DNA of 64,000 bases from Schleiferilactobacillus perolens DSM 12744 (GCF_001435585.1 NZ_AZEC01000001.1:434001-498000), one strand, 5' to 3'; positions 7,828 through 16,300 are shown, counted from the stretch's first letter. A program made the numbers and translations. Notes: generated by a model not told the origin, from the sequence alone.

Positions 7828-9354
7828 TTAATCTGTACCAAGAATCTGATTGATTTCTTGACTGTAAAGATCCGATTTACCCCCGAAGACGGCTTGGATC
7901 CCGCCACTCACATCAACTACGGCGATTGCGCCGAGCTTTTTCATCGAGTTTTTGTCTACCGTGGCATTGTTCTTCACGGCGACACGTAATCGCGTGGCGC
8001 ATGCTTCGACAGATTCGATGTTCGCTTGACCACCTAATGCCGCAATAATGGCCATGGCTTGGCCGGCTAGACCGTTATCACCGGTCGGCGTTTTGGCAAT
8101 GTCGGCATCAGCACTGGCGGGTACGGTGGCGGCTTCTTCGTCATTGAACATGCCGGGGATGGCCACCTTGAAGTGTTTGATACAGAAAGTGAAGACGAAG
8201 TAGTAGACGAAGGCCCACGCTACACCGAAGGGCAGGACATACATCCAGTGGGTTTTATCTTGGCCTTGTAACACTCCGAAGAGCAAGTAATCGATCAGCC
8301 CGCCAGAGAATGAGTTACCAATGCGGACATTCATGATATCGGCGAAGAAGAAAGACAGACCGTCCAGAAATGCGTGGATGACATACAGCCATGGCGCAAC
8401 GAACAGGAAAGTGTATTCCAAGGGTTCTGTGATCCCCGTTAGGAATGAGGTTAAGGCACCGCTGAAATACAGGCCCCCGTTCTTTTTACGATTGGCCTTT
8501 GGAATGGCTCGGTACATTGCGAACGCAGCCGCAGGTAAACCGAACATCATCGTGGCGAACCGGCCAGCGAAGAAGCGGGTCCCGTACGTGAAAAGACCTG
8601 TGTGATGCGGATCAGCCAACTGGGCAAAGAAGATGTTTTGCGCACCGCTGATGGTATGGCCAGCGACCACTGCGGTACCGCCCAGTGAGGTGTACCAAAA
8701 CATCGGATAGATGGTGTGATGTAAACCGACAGCACCCGTCAACCGTAATAGGAAACCATAGAAAAAAGTCCCGATGCTGCCCCAAGTGGCAATGGTTTTC
8801 CCGGCCTCAACCAGGGCGCCTTGAATCGGGGGCCAAATGATATAGAAGATACTACCCAGAACAATAGCAGCTAACGAAGAAATAATGGGAATGAACCGGG
8901 ATCCGCCAAAGAATCCCAGGAATTGCGGCAGTTCAATTTTTCGATAATGGTTGTGGAGATAAGCCACAACGCCACCGACGACAATGGAACCTAACACCCC
9001 AGTGTCAATGGTGGCCCCTTTGGTGGAGAACATTTGGAGCAGACCGCTGATGGTGGCGGTGTAAACCAAGTAGGCCACACCACCGGCTAAGCCAGCGGTT
9101 CCTTTATCGCCGTTGGCCAACCCCACGGCGATCCCGATGGCGAAGATCAAGGCAATGTTCGTAAAGACCGCACTGCCGGCGAAATTCATGATTTTCAGAA
9201 TGGTTTGCAACCAACCTTGATTGAGAAATGGATAGGCCTGCAGAGCACCCGCATTGGTTAATGCCCCGCCCAGACCGAGCAAGAGTCCGGCAACCGGTAA
9301 GATGGCAATCGGCAGCATGAATGCGCGGCCTAATTGCGAAAACTTCTTAAACAT
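7828..9354 (-). CDS. PTS EIICB permease, glucose/N-acetylglucosamine family
   Basis: 508 residues from ATG 9354, which has GGAGGG nine bases upstream and starts at the family N-terminus [20 protein letters not shown]. The first ~385 residues are a membrane EIIC ([20 protein letters not shown]-type signature seen as [20 protein letters not shown]); a linker leads to an EIIB domain with phospho-accepting Cys near residue 452 in ACATRLRV. No EIIA domain is fused, so it must use a shared one. Start overlaps the nanE stop by 8 bases. With NanE beside it, N-acetylmannosamine (or GlcNAc) imported as the 6-phosphate is the best guess for its substrate. Confidence 0.92.
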   Translation of the reverse strand: MFKKFSQLGRAFMLPIAILPVAGLLLGLGGALTNAGALQAYPFLNQGWLQTILKIMNFAGSAVFTNIALIFAIGIAVGLANGDKGTAGLAGGVAYLVYTATISGLLQMFSTKGATIDTGVLGSIVVGGVVAYLHNHYRKIELPQFLGFFGGSRFIPIISSLAAIVLGSIFYIIWPPIQGALVEAGKTIATWGSIGTFFYGFLLRLTGAVGLHHTIYPMFWYTSLGGTAVVAGHTISGAQNIFFAQLADPHHTGLFTYGTRFFAGRFATMMFGLPAAAFAMYRAIPKANRKKNGGLYFSGALTSFLTGITEPLEYTFLFVAPWLYVIHAFLDGLSFFFADIMNVRIGNSFSGGLIDYLLFGVLQGQDKTHWMYVLPFGVAWAFVYYFVFTFCIKHFKVAIPGMFNDEEAATVPASADADIAKTPTGDNGLAGQAMAIIAALGGQANIESVEACATRLRVAVKNNATVDKNSMKKLGAIAVVDVSGGIQAVFGGKSDLYSQEINQILGTD

Positions 9355-10060
9355 GTGTGACACCCTCCTCAATGTGTAAGGCTTGAATAAAGCGAGCGGC
9401 AATTTCTTTCGGTCGGGTAATCGCGCCGCCCACGACAATTCCCTTTGGTCCAATGGCCTGCACTTGCACAGCTTGTTCTGGTGAATGAATTCGTCCTTCA
9501 GCAATCACGTCGATATCTTGCTCGACTAAGTGCTGAATCAGGTCAAGATCTGGTCCATCCAGTTGCGGACTTTCGGCGGTATAGCCGCTCAGCGTCGTCC
9601 CCACGAAATCAATACCGGCCTGCCAAGCATTGACGCCTTCTTCTTCGTTTGAGATATCAGCCATGAATAATTGATCCGGGTACTTGGCTTTGATGGCGGC
9701 GATGAATTCATTGATTGTCAGCCCGTCATGACGGGGGCGCAGAGTGCAATCCAGTGCAATGACGGCCACGTGACAGGCGGCGAGTTCATCGATTTCTTGC
9801 ATTGTGGCGGTGATGAATGGCTTTTCTGGCGGATAATCGCGTTTGATAATGCCGATAATTGGTAAATCTACCGTGTGCTGGATCTCTTTGATATCCCGCA
9901 CTGAATTAGCGCGGATGCCGACTGCACCGGCTTCGGCGGCCGCTTTGGCCATCAGCGGCATAATGCCGCCAGTGGGTGTGTACAGCGGCTCACCAGGTAG
10001 GGCCTGACAAGAGACAATGAGACCGTCGTGAATTTGTTGGATAAACTGTTCTTTCTGCAA
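9347..10060 (-). CDS. nanE: N-acetylmannosamine-6-phosphate 2-epimerase
   Basis: 237 residues from TTG 10060, chosen because GGAGGA lies 7 bases upstream and the protein then begins [26 protein letters not shown], as in NanE proteins. An ATG 15 bases earlier would bury the ribosome site, and a still longer open frame extends into the divergent regulator. TIM-barrel motifs include [31 protein letters not shown] and [13 protein letters not shown]. Converts ManNAc-6-P to GlcNAc-6-P. Overlaps the PTS start by 8 bases, giving an import-and-epimerise operon. No NanA/NanK is visible, so ManNAc rather than sialic acid may be the inducer. Confidence 0.95.
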   Translation of the reverse strand: MQKEQFIQQIHDGLIVSCQALPGEPLYTPTGGIMPLMAKAAAEAGAVGIRANSVRDIKEIQHTVDLPIIGIIKRDYPPEKPFITATMQEIDELAACHVAVIALDCTLRPRHDGLTINEFIAAIKAKYPDQLFMADISNEEEGVNAWQAGIDFVGTTLSGYTAESPQLDGPDLDLIQHLVEQDIDVIAEGRIHSPEQAVQVQAIGPKGIVVGGAITRPKEIAARFIQALHIEEGVTHV

Positions 10061-10086
10061 TAGGATTTCCTCCATTTCTTGATGTA

Positions 10087-10103
10087 TTGGATAATTCCTC
10101 CAA
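10087..10103. promoter_or_regulatory. Operator 1 (probable RpiR site)
   Basis: TTGGATAATTCCTCCAA has the plan TTGGA-N7-TCCAA. It lies just downstream of the nanE -10 box, a position that would block transcription. Confidence 0.65.
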
Positions 10104-10107
10104 ACAC

Positions 10108-10136
10108 AATATAACACCGCTTGACTATCCTGTAAA
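10108..10136 (-). promoter_or_regulatory. nanE-PTS promoter
   Basis: On the minus strand: TTTACA, 17 bases, TATATT. It drives nanE and the PTS gene and lies between the two operator copies. Confidence 0.75.
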
Positions 10137-10143
10137 CGGTTAA

Positions 10144-10160
10144 TTGGAGAAATTCTCCAA
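10144..10160. promoter_or_regulatory. Operator 2 (probable RpiR site)
   Basis: TTGGAGAAATTCTCCAA, a near-perfect palindrome, same plan as operator 1 and 57 bases from it. It sits just upstream of the nanE -35 box and just upstream of TATAAT (10171-10176) of the divergent regulator gene, so it could serve both promoters. Confidence 0.75.
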
Positions 10161-10204
10161 TTATTTTTGGTATAATGTGAAGAGCAAACGAAGGGTGGCC
10201 GATT

Positions 10205-11020
10205 ATGGACAGCACGCAATTGATCCGGGAAAAATATGATGAGTTGACGAAGTCGGAGAAACGGGTGGCAGACTTTGTCCTGTCTGCGGGCGAAAAGATC
10301 ATGTATAGCACGATGAGCGATTTGAAGGCGGCCACTAAAGTAGGGGACGCGACGATCATCCGGTTTTGTCAAAAACTTGGTTATTCTGGTTTTTCTGATT
10401 TTAAGATCGCCGTCGCGAAGGAGAATTTCTCCAAAACGGAGTTGCACGAGGAATCCACGCTTTATGACGACATGGCCAACCATCTCAGTGATGCACTGCG
10501 GGCGACGGCCAAATTGATCAAGAAGGATAATCTGCGGACGGCTGTCAAACTAATGACGGATGCCAAGTCGATCTACCTATTTGGGGTCGGCAGCAGTGGG
10601 GAGGCCTCCTTGGCTTTTGAATCGATTTTATTGCGGGCAGGCGTCCGAGCCGTGGCCGTGCCTGATCCGCATTTTCAGGCCCAGATTGCATCGTTGCTTA
10701 CCGCCGATGATTTGGTCTTCGGGTTTTCACTGTCGGGCCGTACTAAGGATACATACGATTCCTTGCATATCGCCCAAACGAACGGCGCTAAGATTGTGGC
10801 TATTACCAATAACCCGCTCACACCAATCGGCAAATTGGGTGACGTGGTGCTGCAGACAGCAATTGAGGAATTCTTGAATGGCGGCTCTGTGGCGGGCCGG
10901 GTGTCCCAGCTCTATATCTGTGATGTGCTGACCCATGAATACGAGATCACCAACCATATCGATGCCGTGTCATTGCGGGAAAAAGTGCTGCGGGCGATTA
11001 TTGATAAGAGCATCGATTGA
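10205..11020 (+). CDS. RpiR/MurR-family transcriptional regulator
   Basis: 271 residues. Residues 1-77 form the RpiR helix-turn-helix ([11 protein letters not shown], then [23 protein letters not shown]), residues ~110-250 a SIS sugar-phosphate-binding domain ([43 protein letters not shown]). Such proteins bind phosphosugars and switch catabolic operons. Divergent from nanE-PTS with two matching palindromic sites between them, so it is very probably the local regulator sensing ManNAc-6-P or GlcNAc-6-P. AAGGGTGG precedes ATG 10205. Confidence 0.93.
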   Translation: MDSTQLIREKYDELTKSEKRVADFVLSAGEKIMYSTMSDLKAATKVGDATIIRFCQKLGYSGFSDFKIAVAKENFSKTELHEESTLYDDMANHLSDALRATAKLIKKDNLRTAVKLMTDAKSIYLFGVGSSGEASLAFESILLRAGVRAVAVPDPHFQAQIASLLTADDLVFGFSLSGRTKDTYDSLHIAQTNGAKIVAITNNPLTPIGKLGDVVLQTAIEEFLNGGSVAGRVSQLYICDVLTHEYEITNHIDAVSLREKVLRAIIDKSID

Positions 11021-11040
11021 GAAAGGACGGTGGATCAGCC

Positions 11041-12195
11041 ATGGTCAACGGTGATATGATCCGGGATTTCAGGGTACACGTGCACCATTTGGCTGAAAGA
11101 GTATCGCGTTCCCGATTGTTTGATATCGTGGGAACGATTGGCATGCAAAACTCCCCGCCTGGTGCCTGGGAGCAGGCAGTTTTCAATCGAGTGCGCGGGG
11201 TGACTGCAGCAGAGTTGCGTCACGTGTTGGAAGAAGGAAACGCGTTGTGTCAGGCGTGGAGCTTTCGGGGCGCACCGGTGGTATTTCCGTCTCGGGATAG
11301 CAATGTTTTCTTGGATGCCTTGATCGCTGAAAAAGGCGAGGAGCCTTGGATCTATACGGCTGGGTTAGTACCGTCTTTGGATAAACTGGGTTTGGATTAT
11401 GCTACTTTGCTGGCGTTGGTGGTAGATGCGACGGGTGGTGTTCTACAACCGGGAGTAACGGTGGTTGGCAAGACCCAGTTGGATACGCTAGTCGCCAAAC
11501 AGGTGGAAGAACAATTACCGGTGACTCAGATTGCGGCTTGGCAGAATCCATCACCCTATGGAGCTAACCAAACCCTCGGTCAAGCTGCCGTATCCTTTAT
11601 GCTGCGGCCAGCGAGTTTTCTGGGTCAGGTGGCATTTGGGCCTCGCCGCGGGCAAACGCCGACCTTTATCCATCCGACGCTCCCACCAGCAGTGGACGGA
11701 GCCCGTGAATTGGTCCGGCGGTTTGTCCACGCATATGGGCCCACCAATCGCCAAGAATTCACGAAATGGTTGGGCAGTTCCACGGCCCAAGGGAAACGAC
11801 TGTGGCGGCTGATTAAACAAGAAGTGACCCAGGTGAATGGTGGCGTGATGCTGACGGAGGATCTTCCGGCACTAACGGAGCTGCACAGTCTTGGCGGTGT
11901 TCGGTTATTGGGTCCCCACGATCCTTTTCTTGATGCAAACGGCCGGGACTTGTTGCTGGCGGATAAACAGAAACAGCGTCAGGTTTGGCGAACGGTGGGT
12001 AATCCGGGGGCGGTGCTTAATCAGGGGCAAATCGTTGGCAGCTGGCGGCAACAGCGTAAGCAACGAGATAAGCTGACGATCACAGTAACGCCTTTTTCAC
12101 CATTCAGTTCTGAGCTGAAAAAAGAAATTGCCGCAGAGGCCCAGGACTATGCTGATTTTCTGCGAGTCACGGACCACGAACTCACGTATAATTAA
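11041..12195 (+). CDS. Winged-helix protein of the AlkZ/YcaQ-like family
   Basis: 384 residues from ATG 11041 (a TTG at 11017 is in frame but lacks a ribosome site). The block RLFDIVGTIGMQNSPPGAWE matches the Q-x-SPPG segment of the HTH_42 / AlkZ-like family, followed by winged-helix repeats (ARELVRRFVHAYGPTNRQEF then TKWLG) and RLLGPHDPFLDANGRDLLL, the part carrying the family C-terminal signature. Relatives are DNA glycosylases that excise alkylated or cross-linked bases; the local members in lactobacilli are not characterised, so glycosylase activity is inference. Starts 20 bases after the rpiR stop. Confidence 0.75.
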   Translation: MVNGDMIRDFRVHVHHLAERVSRSRLFDIVGTIGMQNSPPGAWEQAVFNRVRGVTAAELRHVLEEGNALCQAWSFRGAPVVFPSRDSNVFLDALIAEKGEEPWIYTAGLVPSLDKLGLDYATLLALVVDATGGVLQPGVTVVGKTQLDTLVAKQVEEQLPVTQIAAWQNPSPYGANQTLGQAAVSFMLRPASFLGQVAFGPRRGQTPTFIHPTLPPAVDGARELVRRFVHAYGPTNRQEFTKWLGSSTAQGKRLWRLIKQEVTQVNGGVMLTEDLPALTELHSLGGVRLLGPHDPFLDANGRDLLLADKQKQRQVWRTVGNPGAVLNQGQIVGSWRQQRKQRDKLTITVTPFSPFSSELKKEIAAEAQDYADFLRVTDHELTYN

Positions 12196-12210
12196 TGCGA
12201 GGTGAAGTTG

Positions 12211-12690
12211 TTGAACATCAAAGTGATCGGCGTCGGTAAATTGAAAGAGAAGTATTTCAAGGCGGGCATTCAGGAGTACAAGAAGCGGCTGGACAAGCTG
12301 GCGAAAGTCAACATCGTGGAAGTGGCGGATGAAAAGGCACCGGAATCATTGTCTGAGGCGGAAATGGCCCAGGTGAAGGAAAAAGAAGGTAGCCGAATTC
12401 TGGGTAAGATTAAAGACAAAGAGTATGTCGTTGCCTTGGCTATTGAAGGCAAACAGCGCAGTTCTGAGGCGTTTGCCAAAGAAATTGCGGATCTGGGGAC
12501 GTATGGCCACCCGGACATTACGTTTGTGATCGGCGGTTCCTTGGGGTTAAGCCCGGAAGTGATGAAGCGGGCAAATGATACGCTGAGTTTTGGTAAACTA
12601 ACCATGCCTCATCAGTTGATGCGCTTGGTGTTGATGGAGCAGATTTATCGGGCGTTTATGATCAATATTGGGAGTCCGTACCATAAGTAA
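12211..12690 (+). CDS. rlmH: 23S rRNA (pseudouridine1915-N3)-methyltransferase
   Basis: 159 residues from TTG 12211, exactly the usual RlmH length, with GAGGTGA upstream; earlier GTG/TTG codons would add three residues. SPOUT-fold signatures are present: [19 protein letters not shown] at the start, [18 protein letters not shown] (SAM-binding knot) and the ending [18 protein letters not shown]. It methylates pseudouridine 1915 in helix 69 of 23S rRNA on assembled ribosomes. Lies 15 bases after the AlkZ-like gene. Confidence 0.97.
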   Translation: MNIKVIGVGKLKEKYFKAGIQEYKKRLDKLAKVNIVEVADEKAPESLSEAEMAQVKEKEGSRILGKIKDKEYVVALAIEGKQRSSEAFAKEIADLGTYGHPDITFVIGGSLGLSPEVMKRANDTLSFGKLTMPHQLMRLVLMEQIYRAFMINIGSPYHK

Positions 12691-12724
12691 CTAAGCGTGT
12701 GTGCCATTCAAGGAGGGAAATTAC

Positions 12725-13225
12725 GTGACCAAGCATTGTTTAATCTGTGACCGTATCAAGTTGATCCAAGATAACAAGAATCCGTATTTTGTCCGTGAGT
12801 TGAACACTGGCTATGTGGTGCTGGGCGACAGCCAATACTTCGAAGGTTACACTTTGTTTTTGGAAAAACATCATGTGACGGAACTTCATCAGCTGGCGCC
12901 GGCTGAAAAACTGGCTTTTCTTGAAGAAATGAGTCTGGTGCAAGAGGCGTGCGCCAAAGCGTTTCACGCGGATAAGATGAATATTGAACTGCTGGGTAAT
13001 GGTGATGCCCACGTGCATTGGCACCTGTTTCCACGGCATAATGGCGACACAGCTCAGCCGGGACCGGTTTGGTGGACACCGATGGACGTGATGTTTAGTG
13101 ATGACGTGGTGAAGGATATGCCGCGGTTGAACCGGTTAAAGACGGCATTGAGTGCGGCGCTGGATGAGGTGTTGAAAGTACGCGCGACCGAGGATGGAGT
13201 GAAGAACCTCAACCAGGGAGATTAA
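12725..13225 (+). CDS. HIT-family hydrolase
   Basis: 166 residues. GTG 12725 is chosen for AGGAGG eight bases upstream; the protein then begins TKHCLICDRI, a frequent zinc-binding-like start in this group. The histidine triad is HVHWHLFPRH (HxHxHxx). Members hydrolyse or transfer nucleotide phosphoramidate or dinucleoside polyphosphate groups; this subgroup resembles diadenosine tetraphosphate hydrolase-like HIT proteins. In the same direction as rlmH, 34 bases downstream. Confidence 0.9.
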   Translation: MTKHCLICDRIKLIQDNKNPYFVRELNTGYVVLGDSQYFEGYTLFLEKHHVTELHQLAPAEKLAFLEEMSLVQEACAKAFHADKMNIELLGNGDAHVHWHLFPRHNGDTAQPGPVWWTPMDVMFSDDVVKDMPRLNRLKTALSAALDEVLKVRATEDGVKNLNQGD

Positions 13226-13337
13226 GATACCAATCAAAATTGCACTCATTAATCGGGATGGCGCAGTCGGCGGCGACGAGTCGTGGATTTTCGCCCTTGT
13301 TTCCGAAATTTTAAAACAGCAGCCAGATCATGGGTAG
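13221..13337 (+). other. Coding-like stretch without a standard start
   Basis: An open stretch of 38 codons begins inside the HIT stop region and reads IKIPIKIALINRDGAVGGDE and onward to EILKQQPDHG. It looks like the N-terminus of a soluble protein but has no ATG, GTG or TTG; only ATT codons are available, with AGGGAG just upstream of the first. Its end runs into the terminator hairpin. It may be a gene remnant or chance. Confidence 0.2.
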
Positions 13338-13368
13338 TAATCCAATCCGTGATCTGGCTGCTGTTTTT
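13313..13368 (+). terminator. Rho-independent terminator
   Basis: A perfect 18-bp stem (AAAACAGCAGCCAGATCA / TGATCTGGCTGCTGTTTT) with a 19-base loop and trailing T residues ends the rlmH-HIT transcript. Confidence 0.93.
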
Positions 13369-13397
13369 CGGTCGGGAAAATATTTCTTAATGTGCAG

Positions 13398-13451
13398 TTG
13401 ACTTCACGTTTAAAGTGGGAGATAATCAATGTGAAGCATACTTCACGTTTA
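13398..13451 (+). promoter_or_regulatory. Promoter and operator of the small Xre operon
   Basis: TTGACT (13398-13403), 17 bases, GATAAT (13421-13426). ACTTCACGTTTA occurs twice, at 13401 and 13440, and GTGAAG-CATA-CTTCAC (13431-13446) is a perfect dyad covering the expected start site. The arrangement suggests autoregulation by the downstream Xre protein. Confidence 0.7.
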
Positions 13452-13467
13452 GAAAGAGTGAATGCCA

Positions 13468-13674
13468 ATGAAAGTCGTCAATCGGGTTGCTGAAGTCCGG
13501 CGTGCCCAGGGACTGACCCAGGCGGAACTGGCCGACCGCGTCGGGGTGACCCGCCGGACGATCATTTCGCTGGAAAAGGGAAACTATACGCCGTCGTTGA
13601 CACTGGGATTGATGTTAGCGGACGCTTTGGCACTGCCAGTACAGGAAATCTTTGCGTTGGTAAAGGAGAGATAA
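13468..13674 (+). CDS. Small Xre-family regulator
   Basis: 68 residues, almost entirely one helix-turn-helix: NRVAEVRRAQGLTQAELADR, then VTRRTIISLEKGNYTPSLTL. This one-domain type is usually paired with a membrane protein, as here (next gene 3 bases after the stop). ATG 13468 fits the AAAGAG ribosome site better than ATG 13462. The palindrome and direct repeats over the promoter are its likely binding sites. Confidence 0.88.
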   Translation: MKVVNRVAEVRRAQGLTQAELADRVGVTRRTIISLEKGNYTPSLTLGLMLADALALPVQEIFALVKER

Positions 13675-13677
13675 GCC

Positions 13678-14139
13678 ATGAAGAAGATCGTGATTGAGCA
13701 GGTCGGGAATATTGGCATTATGCTGCTGTTCACCGCCGCCACCATTGATATGATCAACAGAAGCTACTTTGGTGCCAACGGAATTCGTTTGGAGTACGGA
13801 TGGATCAGTAATGTATTTGTTGTGTGGCTCATGGGATTTCTGATTATCCGGCATTTACTAGCCCGCAAAGATCGGTCATTTAATCCAGATGCGGGCGAAT
13901 TTAGTGCCGCTGACGAACGGGAAGAACGTATTGCCGATCGGTCTGTCCGAATGACATACCGGTTCCTAGTGACTGGTGTGATGGTGAGCCTGCTGATTAT
14001 CAGCGGTTTAGGCATCGTGAACGGAATGGACACCCGGCTGCTGGCCAAAATTAGTGTACTGATTTTGGGCGTGTTGGTTTCCATTGGATTTGTCGTCTAT
14101 ACGATTTGCTGGATGTACTTTGACCGGCGTATGGGGTGA
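13678..14139 (+). CDS. Membrane protein of an Xre-linked pair
   Basis: 153 residues with about four membrane helices: VGNIGIMLLFTAATIDM, VFVVWLMGFLIIRHLL, a pair in the C-terminal half (FLVTGVMVSLLIISGLGIV and ISVLILGVLVSIGFVVYTIC). Between them is the acidic DEREERIADRSVRMTY segment that resembles the DERE motif of DUF2178/DUF3796-like proteins. Function unknown; probably co-expressed with the Xre regulator, whose activity it may modulate (inference). Confidence 0.75.
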   Translation: MKKIVIEQVGNIGIMLLFTAATIDMINRSYFGANGIRLEYGWISNVFVVWLMGFLIIRHLLARKDRSFNPDAGEFSAADEREERIADRSVRMTYRFLVTGVMVSLLIISGLGIVNGMDTRLLAKISVLILGVLVSIGFVVYTICWMYFDRRMG

Positions 14140-14166
14140 ACCGTCAGGAGGTGTAGCCCCTTTTAC

Positions 14167-14195
14167 TTACTGAAACGTAATTGAAGCGATATACT
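14167..14195 (+). promoter_or_regulatory. abiEi promoter
   Basis: TTACTG, 17 bases, TATACT. Downstream lies TACTA...TAGTA flanking CACGTG just before the ribosome site, a possible autoregulatory dyad of the kind AbiEi antitoxins bind. Confidence 0.5.
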
Positions 14196-14219
14196 AACCC
14201 ACGTGGTAGGAGGTAGTAT

Positions 14220-14819
14220 ATGAGTCAAATTAATGTCAACCTGGCGAACCTAATGGACGATTACACCTCATTTACGTTTGGTACTGCTAAGCAATACAAT
14301 GTCAGTTCCTATCAGTTAGAGAAAGGCATTTTCCAAGGCATTTTAACGAAACCGAGCGCAGGGACGTATGTTGTCGCAGGCTATTTAGAAGACGAGATGA
14401 GTATCATTTCCCAACGTTTCTCACGGGTGGTGTTTTCACAGGAGTCGGCCCTTGTTTTCTATGATTTAAGTGATGAGATGCCGTGGCGATATACGATGAC
14501 GTTTCCGAAGGGTTATCATGCAGCGCCTGGCACTTTGGAAGACAGTTATATTCAAGCACAATACCGCACCGGTCGTTACTATTCAGCAGGAATCACGACA
14601 CAGTTAACGCCCGACAAGAATAAAATCTCAATTTATTCTGTTGAACGATCACTGCTAGATGCCTGGAATTCTCCGGATACCCAGCCCTATATCAAGAACG
14701 ATGCGGCAAAACGATATATGGAACGACGAGACAGAGATTACCAAGAACTTTTGACCCTCGAAAGAGAGCTGTATCCGAAATCGACTCTTTCCAAAGTTTT
14801 GGAGGTTATTGCCCAATGA
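14220..14819 (+). CDS. AbiEi-type antitoxin (type IV toxin-antitoxin), toxin gene lost
   Basis: 199 residues with the arrangement of AbiEi-like antitoxins: a short N-terminal wing region (GTAKQYNVSSYQLEKGIFQG) followed by the conserved core RVVFSQESALVFYDLSDEMP, then YTMTFPKGYH, then ISIYSVERSLLDAWN and the ending AAKRYMERRDRDYQELLTLE. In AbiE phage-defence systems AbiEi represses its own operon and counters the nucleotidyltransferase toxin AbiEii. GGAGG precedes ATG 14220. The stop overlaps an ATG in the ATGA arrangement typical of abiEi-abiEii, but the second frame stops after 16 codons. The gene itself looks intact, so a residual repressor role is possible. Identification is from motif memory, not a search. 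Confidence 0.75.
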   Translation: MSQINVNLANLMDDYTSFTFGTAKQYNVSSYQLEKGIFQGILTKPSAGTYVVAGYLEDEMSIISQRFSRVVFSQESALVFYDLSDEMPWRYTMTFPKGYHAAPGTLEDSYIQAQYRTGRYYSAGITTQLTPDKNKISIYSVERSLLDAWNSPDTQPYIKNDAAKRYMERRDRDYQELLTLERELYPKSTLSKVLEVIAQ

Positions 14820-14866
14820 CGGCCAATCAGATGCGCGATAAAATCAATCGGTTTGCAATAATTTGA
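14816..14866 (+). pseudogene. 5' stump of an AbiEii toxin gene
   Basis: ATG 14816 overlaps the abiEi stop (ATGA). The 16-residue frame TANQMRDKINRFAII resembles the N-terminus of AbiEii nucleotidyltransferase toxins (M-N-A-x-Q-L-K-x-K-I pattern) and then ends at TGA. No later part of a toxin (GGxxL or DxD motif) follows; the next gene is a regulator. Read as a truncation of the toxin gene, inference based on position, overlap and these few residues. Confidence 0.5.
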
Positions 14867-14973
14867 ATTCCAGTACAATCGAGTGCAACCACTAGTTGAC
14901 ACTTTGCCCGTTTGAGTTGGTAGCCACCACCGCATATTTCTCCGATAATAGTCAATGTCAGGAGGGGTTAGCG

Positions 14974-15420
14974 ATGGAATTTGCAGAACAACTGCGTGAT
15001 CAGCGCCGAAAAGCGGGCCTTTCTCAAGAAGAGGTGGCCGAAAAGGTTGGGGTGACTCGGCAGACTGTCTCTAAGTGGGAAACCGGCCAAGCGGTACCGG
15101 AACTGTTTAAAGGAAAGATACTAGCAGATCTGTTTGGCCTCACGTATGATCAATTGTTGGGCCATGACATCACCATGAACGATCCAGATTGGGAACAGGC
15201 CTCGGATCAAATTGATTGGACCAGTGCTTGGGCTAAGAAATATCCAATTCTTCAGGATTACCAGCACATGACCAAGGCGAGAATGTTGAGTCAGGAAGTC
15301 TCTGATTTATATGATCGGGTGAAAAAAGAGTTGGGTCTGAGCGAATTAGATGCGTTCCTAGTCGTGAAGGACATGGTGTATCAACGGTATCGTACTCGTA
15401 AACGACCGGCGGGAAAGTGA
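14974..15420 (+). CDS. Xre-family regulator with C-terminal extension
   Basis: 148 residues from ATG 14974, which has GGAGGGG seven bases upstream. Residues 1-60 are a helix-turn-helix (FAEQLRDQRRKAGLSQEEVA, VTRQTVSKWETGQAVPEL); the remainder is soluble, ending in a helical stretch VSDLYDRVKKELGLSELDAF and a basic tail YRTRKRPAGK. Target and signal unknown. It stands directly after the abiEi remnant, possibly at the site where the toxin gene was lost. Confidence 0.85.
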   Translation: MEFAEQLRDQRRKAGLSQEEVAEKVGVTRQTVSKWETGQAVPELFKGKILADLFGLTYDQLLGHDITMNDPDWEQASDQIDWTSAWAKKYPILQDYQHMTKARMLSQEVSDLYDRVKKELGLSELDAFLVVKDMVYQRYRTRKRPAGK

Positions 15421-15787
15421 AGTTGCCGCTCAGGCTAGGTTGACAGAGAATACAGAGGCATGCTAAGATTTGAGCATCTTAATAAGCGAGCGAGGTATGT
15501 TTGTGTCGGCCATTGCGTAAGGAATCATTTGTGATACAAAGAGATTTTGATGGATGCTCTTTGTGTACCCAAATGCCCTACGGAATGGAACGGCGGATGC
15601 AAACATTCGCAGTCTCTTTTGTGGCGGAGTGGGAAACTGCGCTTTTTTTCGTACAGAGGGCGGAGCCGACCGGTTAGAAGCGGCGCAGCCCGTTTCTTTT
15701 TCGGGGGACATCTGGGTACATCAGGCTGTGACAAGAAAGGACCAAAAACTTCTATGTTTAATAATTTAGCATCGGCGATTGTGCGCT
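15421..15787. other. Intergenic stretch with hairpins, no convincing gene
   Basis: Overlapping open frames on both strands here have no good ribosome sites or recognisable sequence. Visible structure: TAAGAT-TTGAGC-ATCTTA near 15466, and a G+C-rich imperfect hairpin near 15657-15700 (GGGC..GCC / GGC..GCCC) followed by a T-rich tail, which could be a terminator. Nothing else seen. Confidence 0.4.
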
Positions 15788-15795
15788 AACCGGAG

Positions 15796-15834
15796 GGTTT
15801 GTGCACAGCACCATTTTGCAAAAACCTTCCTAAC
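15796..15834 (+). promoter_or_regulatory. Leader hairpin upstream of the RNHCP gene
   Basis: GGAGGGTTT pairs with AAACCTTCC (one G-U wobble) around a ~21-base loop that contains the small dyad GTGCAC. It lies about 40 bases before the GTG start. No T-tract follows, so it is not a terminator. Confidence 0.4.
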
Positions 15835-15871
15835 TGGAGTCAGTAATGGATTAATTAGGAGGGTACAATTC

Positions 15872-16300
15872 GTGAATCGAGAAAACAAACGAAAACAATA
15901 CGCTAAAGGATATTACAAAACACACGCTAATCATGACAGCTTTACCTGCAAAGTCTGCGGGCGGCCAGTCATGCCCAACGGTGCTGGGACCGACCAGCGC
16001 AACCATTGTCCCAACTGCCTAAGCAGCTTACACGTGGACATTGAGCCTGGTGATCGCCAAGCTAATTGCGGCGGCATTATGGACCCTGTCGCAGTATGGG
16101 TCCGCAAAGGCGGCGAATGGGCGATCATTCATCGCTGCCGGCGGTGTGGAGAATTGTCATCGAATCGCATTGCAGCGGACGACAATCCCATGAAACTCAT
16201 GTCCATCGCCATGAAGCCAGTGGCTGATCCACCATTCCCATTGGATAAAATTGAAGAGATGACCGCATTAATGGCGGGCGATGGCCAGTTGAAGTTCTGA
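15872..16300 (+). CDS. RNHCP-domain protein
   Basis: 142 residues from GTG 15872, eight bases after AGGAGGG. The domain is recognised by FTCKVCGRPV, then GTDQRNHCPNCLSSLHVD, PGDRQANCGGIMDPVAVWV, EWAIIHRCRRCGELSSNRIA and DDNP. Paired CxxC motifs (CKVC, CPNC, CRRC) suggest zinc ribbons. The basic start RENKRKQYAKGYYK is common to the group. Function is not established for the family; RNA or nucleic-acid binding is a reasonable guess only. Followed by its own terminator. Confidence 0.88.
   Translation: MNRENKRKQYAKGYYKTHANHDSFTCKVCGRPVMPNGAGTDQRNHCPNCLSSLHVDIEPGDRQANCGGIMDPVAVWVRKGGEWAIIHRCRRCGELSSNRIAADDNPMKLMSIAMKPVADPPFPLDKIEEMTALMAGDGQLKF

Noticed and set aside
10061-10483. N-terminal extension of nanE in an open frame
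   Set aside because: It runs through the divergent promoter and into the rpiR coding region; the TTG at 10060 has the ribosome site and the family N-terminus.
15547-15789. Overlapping plus-strand frames of 71-80 codons
   Set aside because: No ribosome site, no recognisable sequence, and a G+C-rich hairpin with T tail runs through them.
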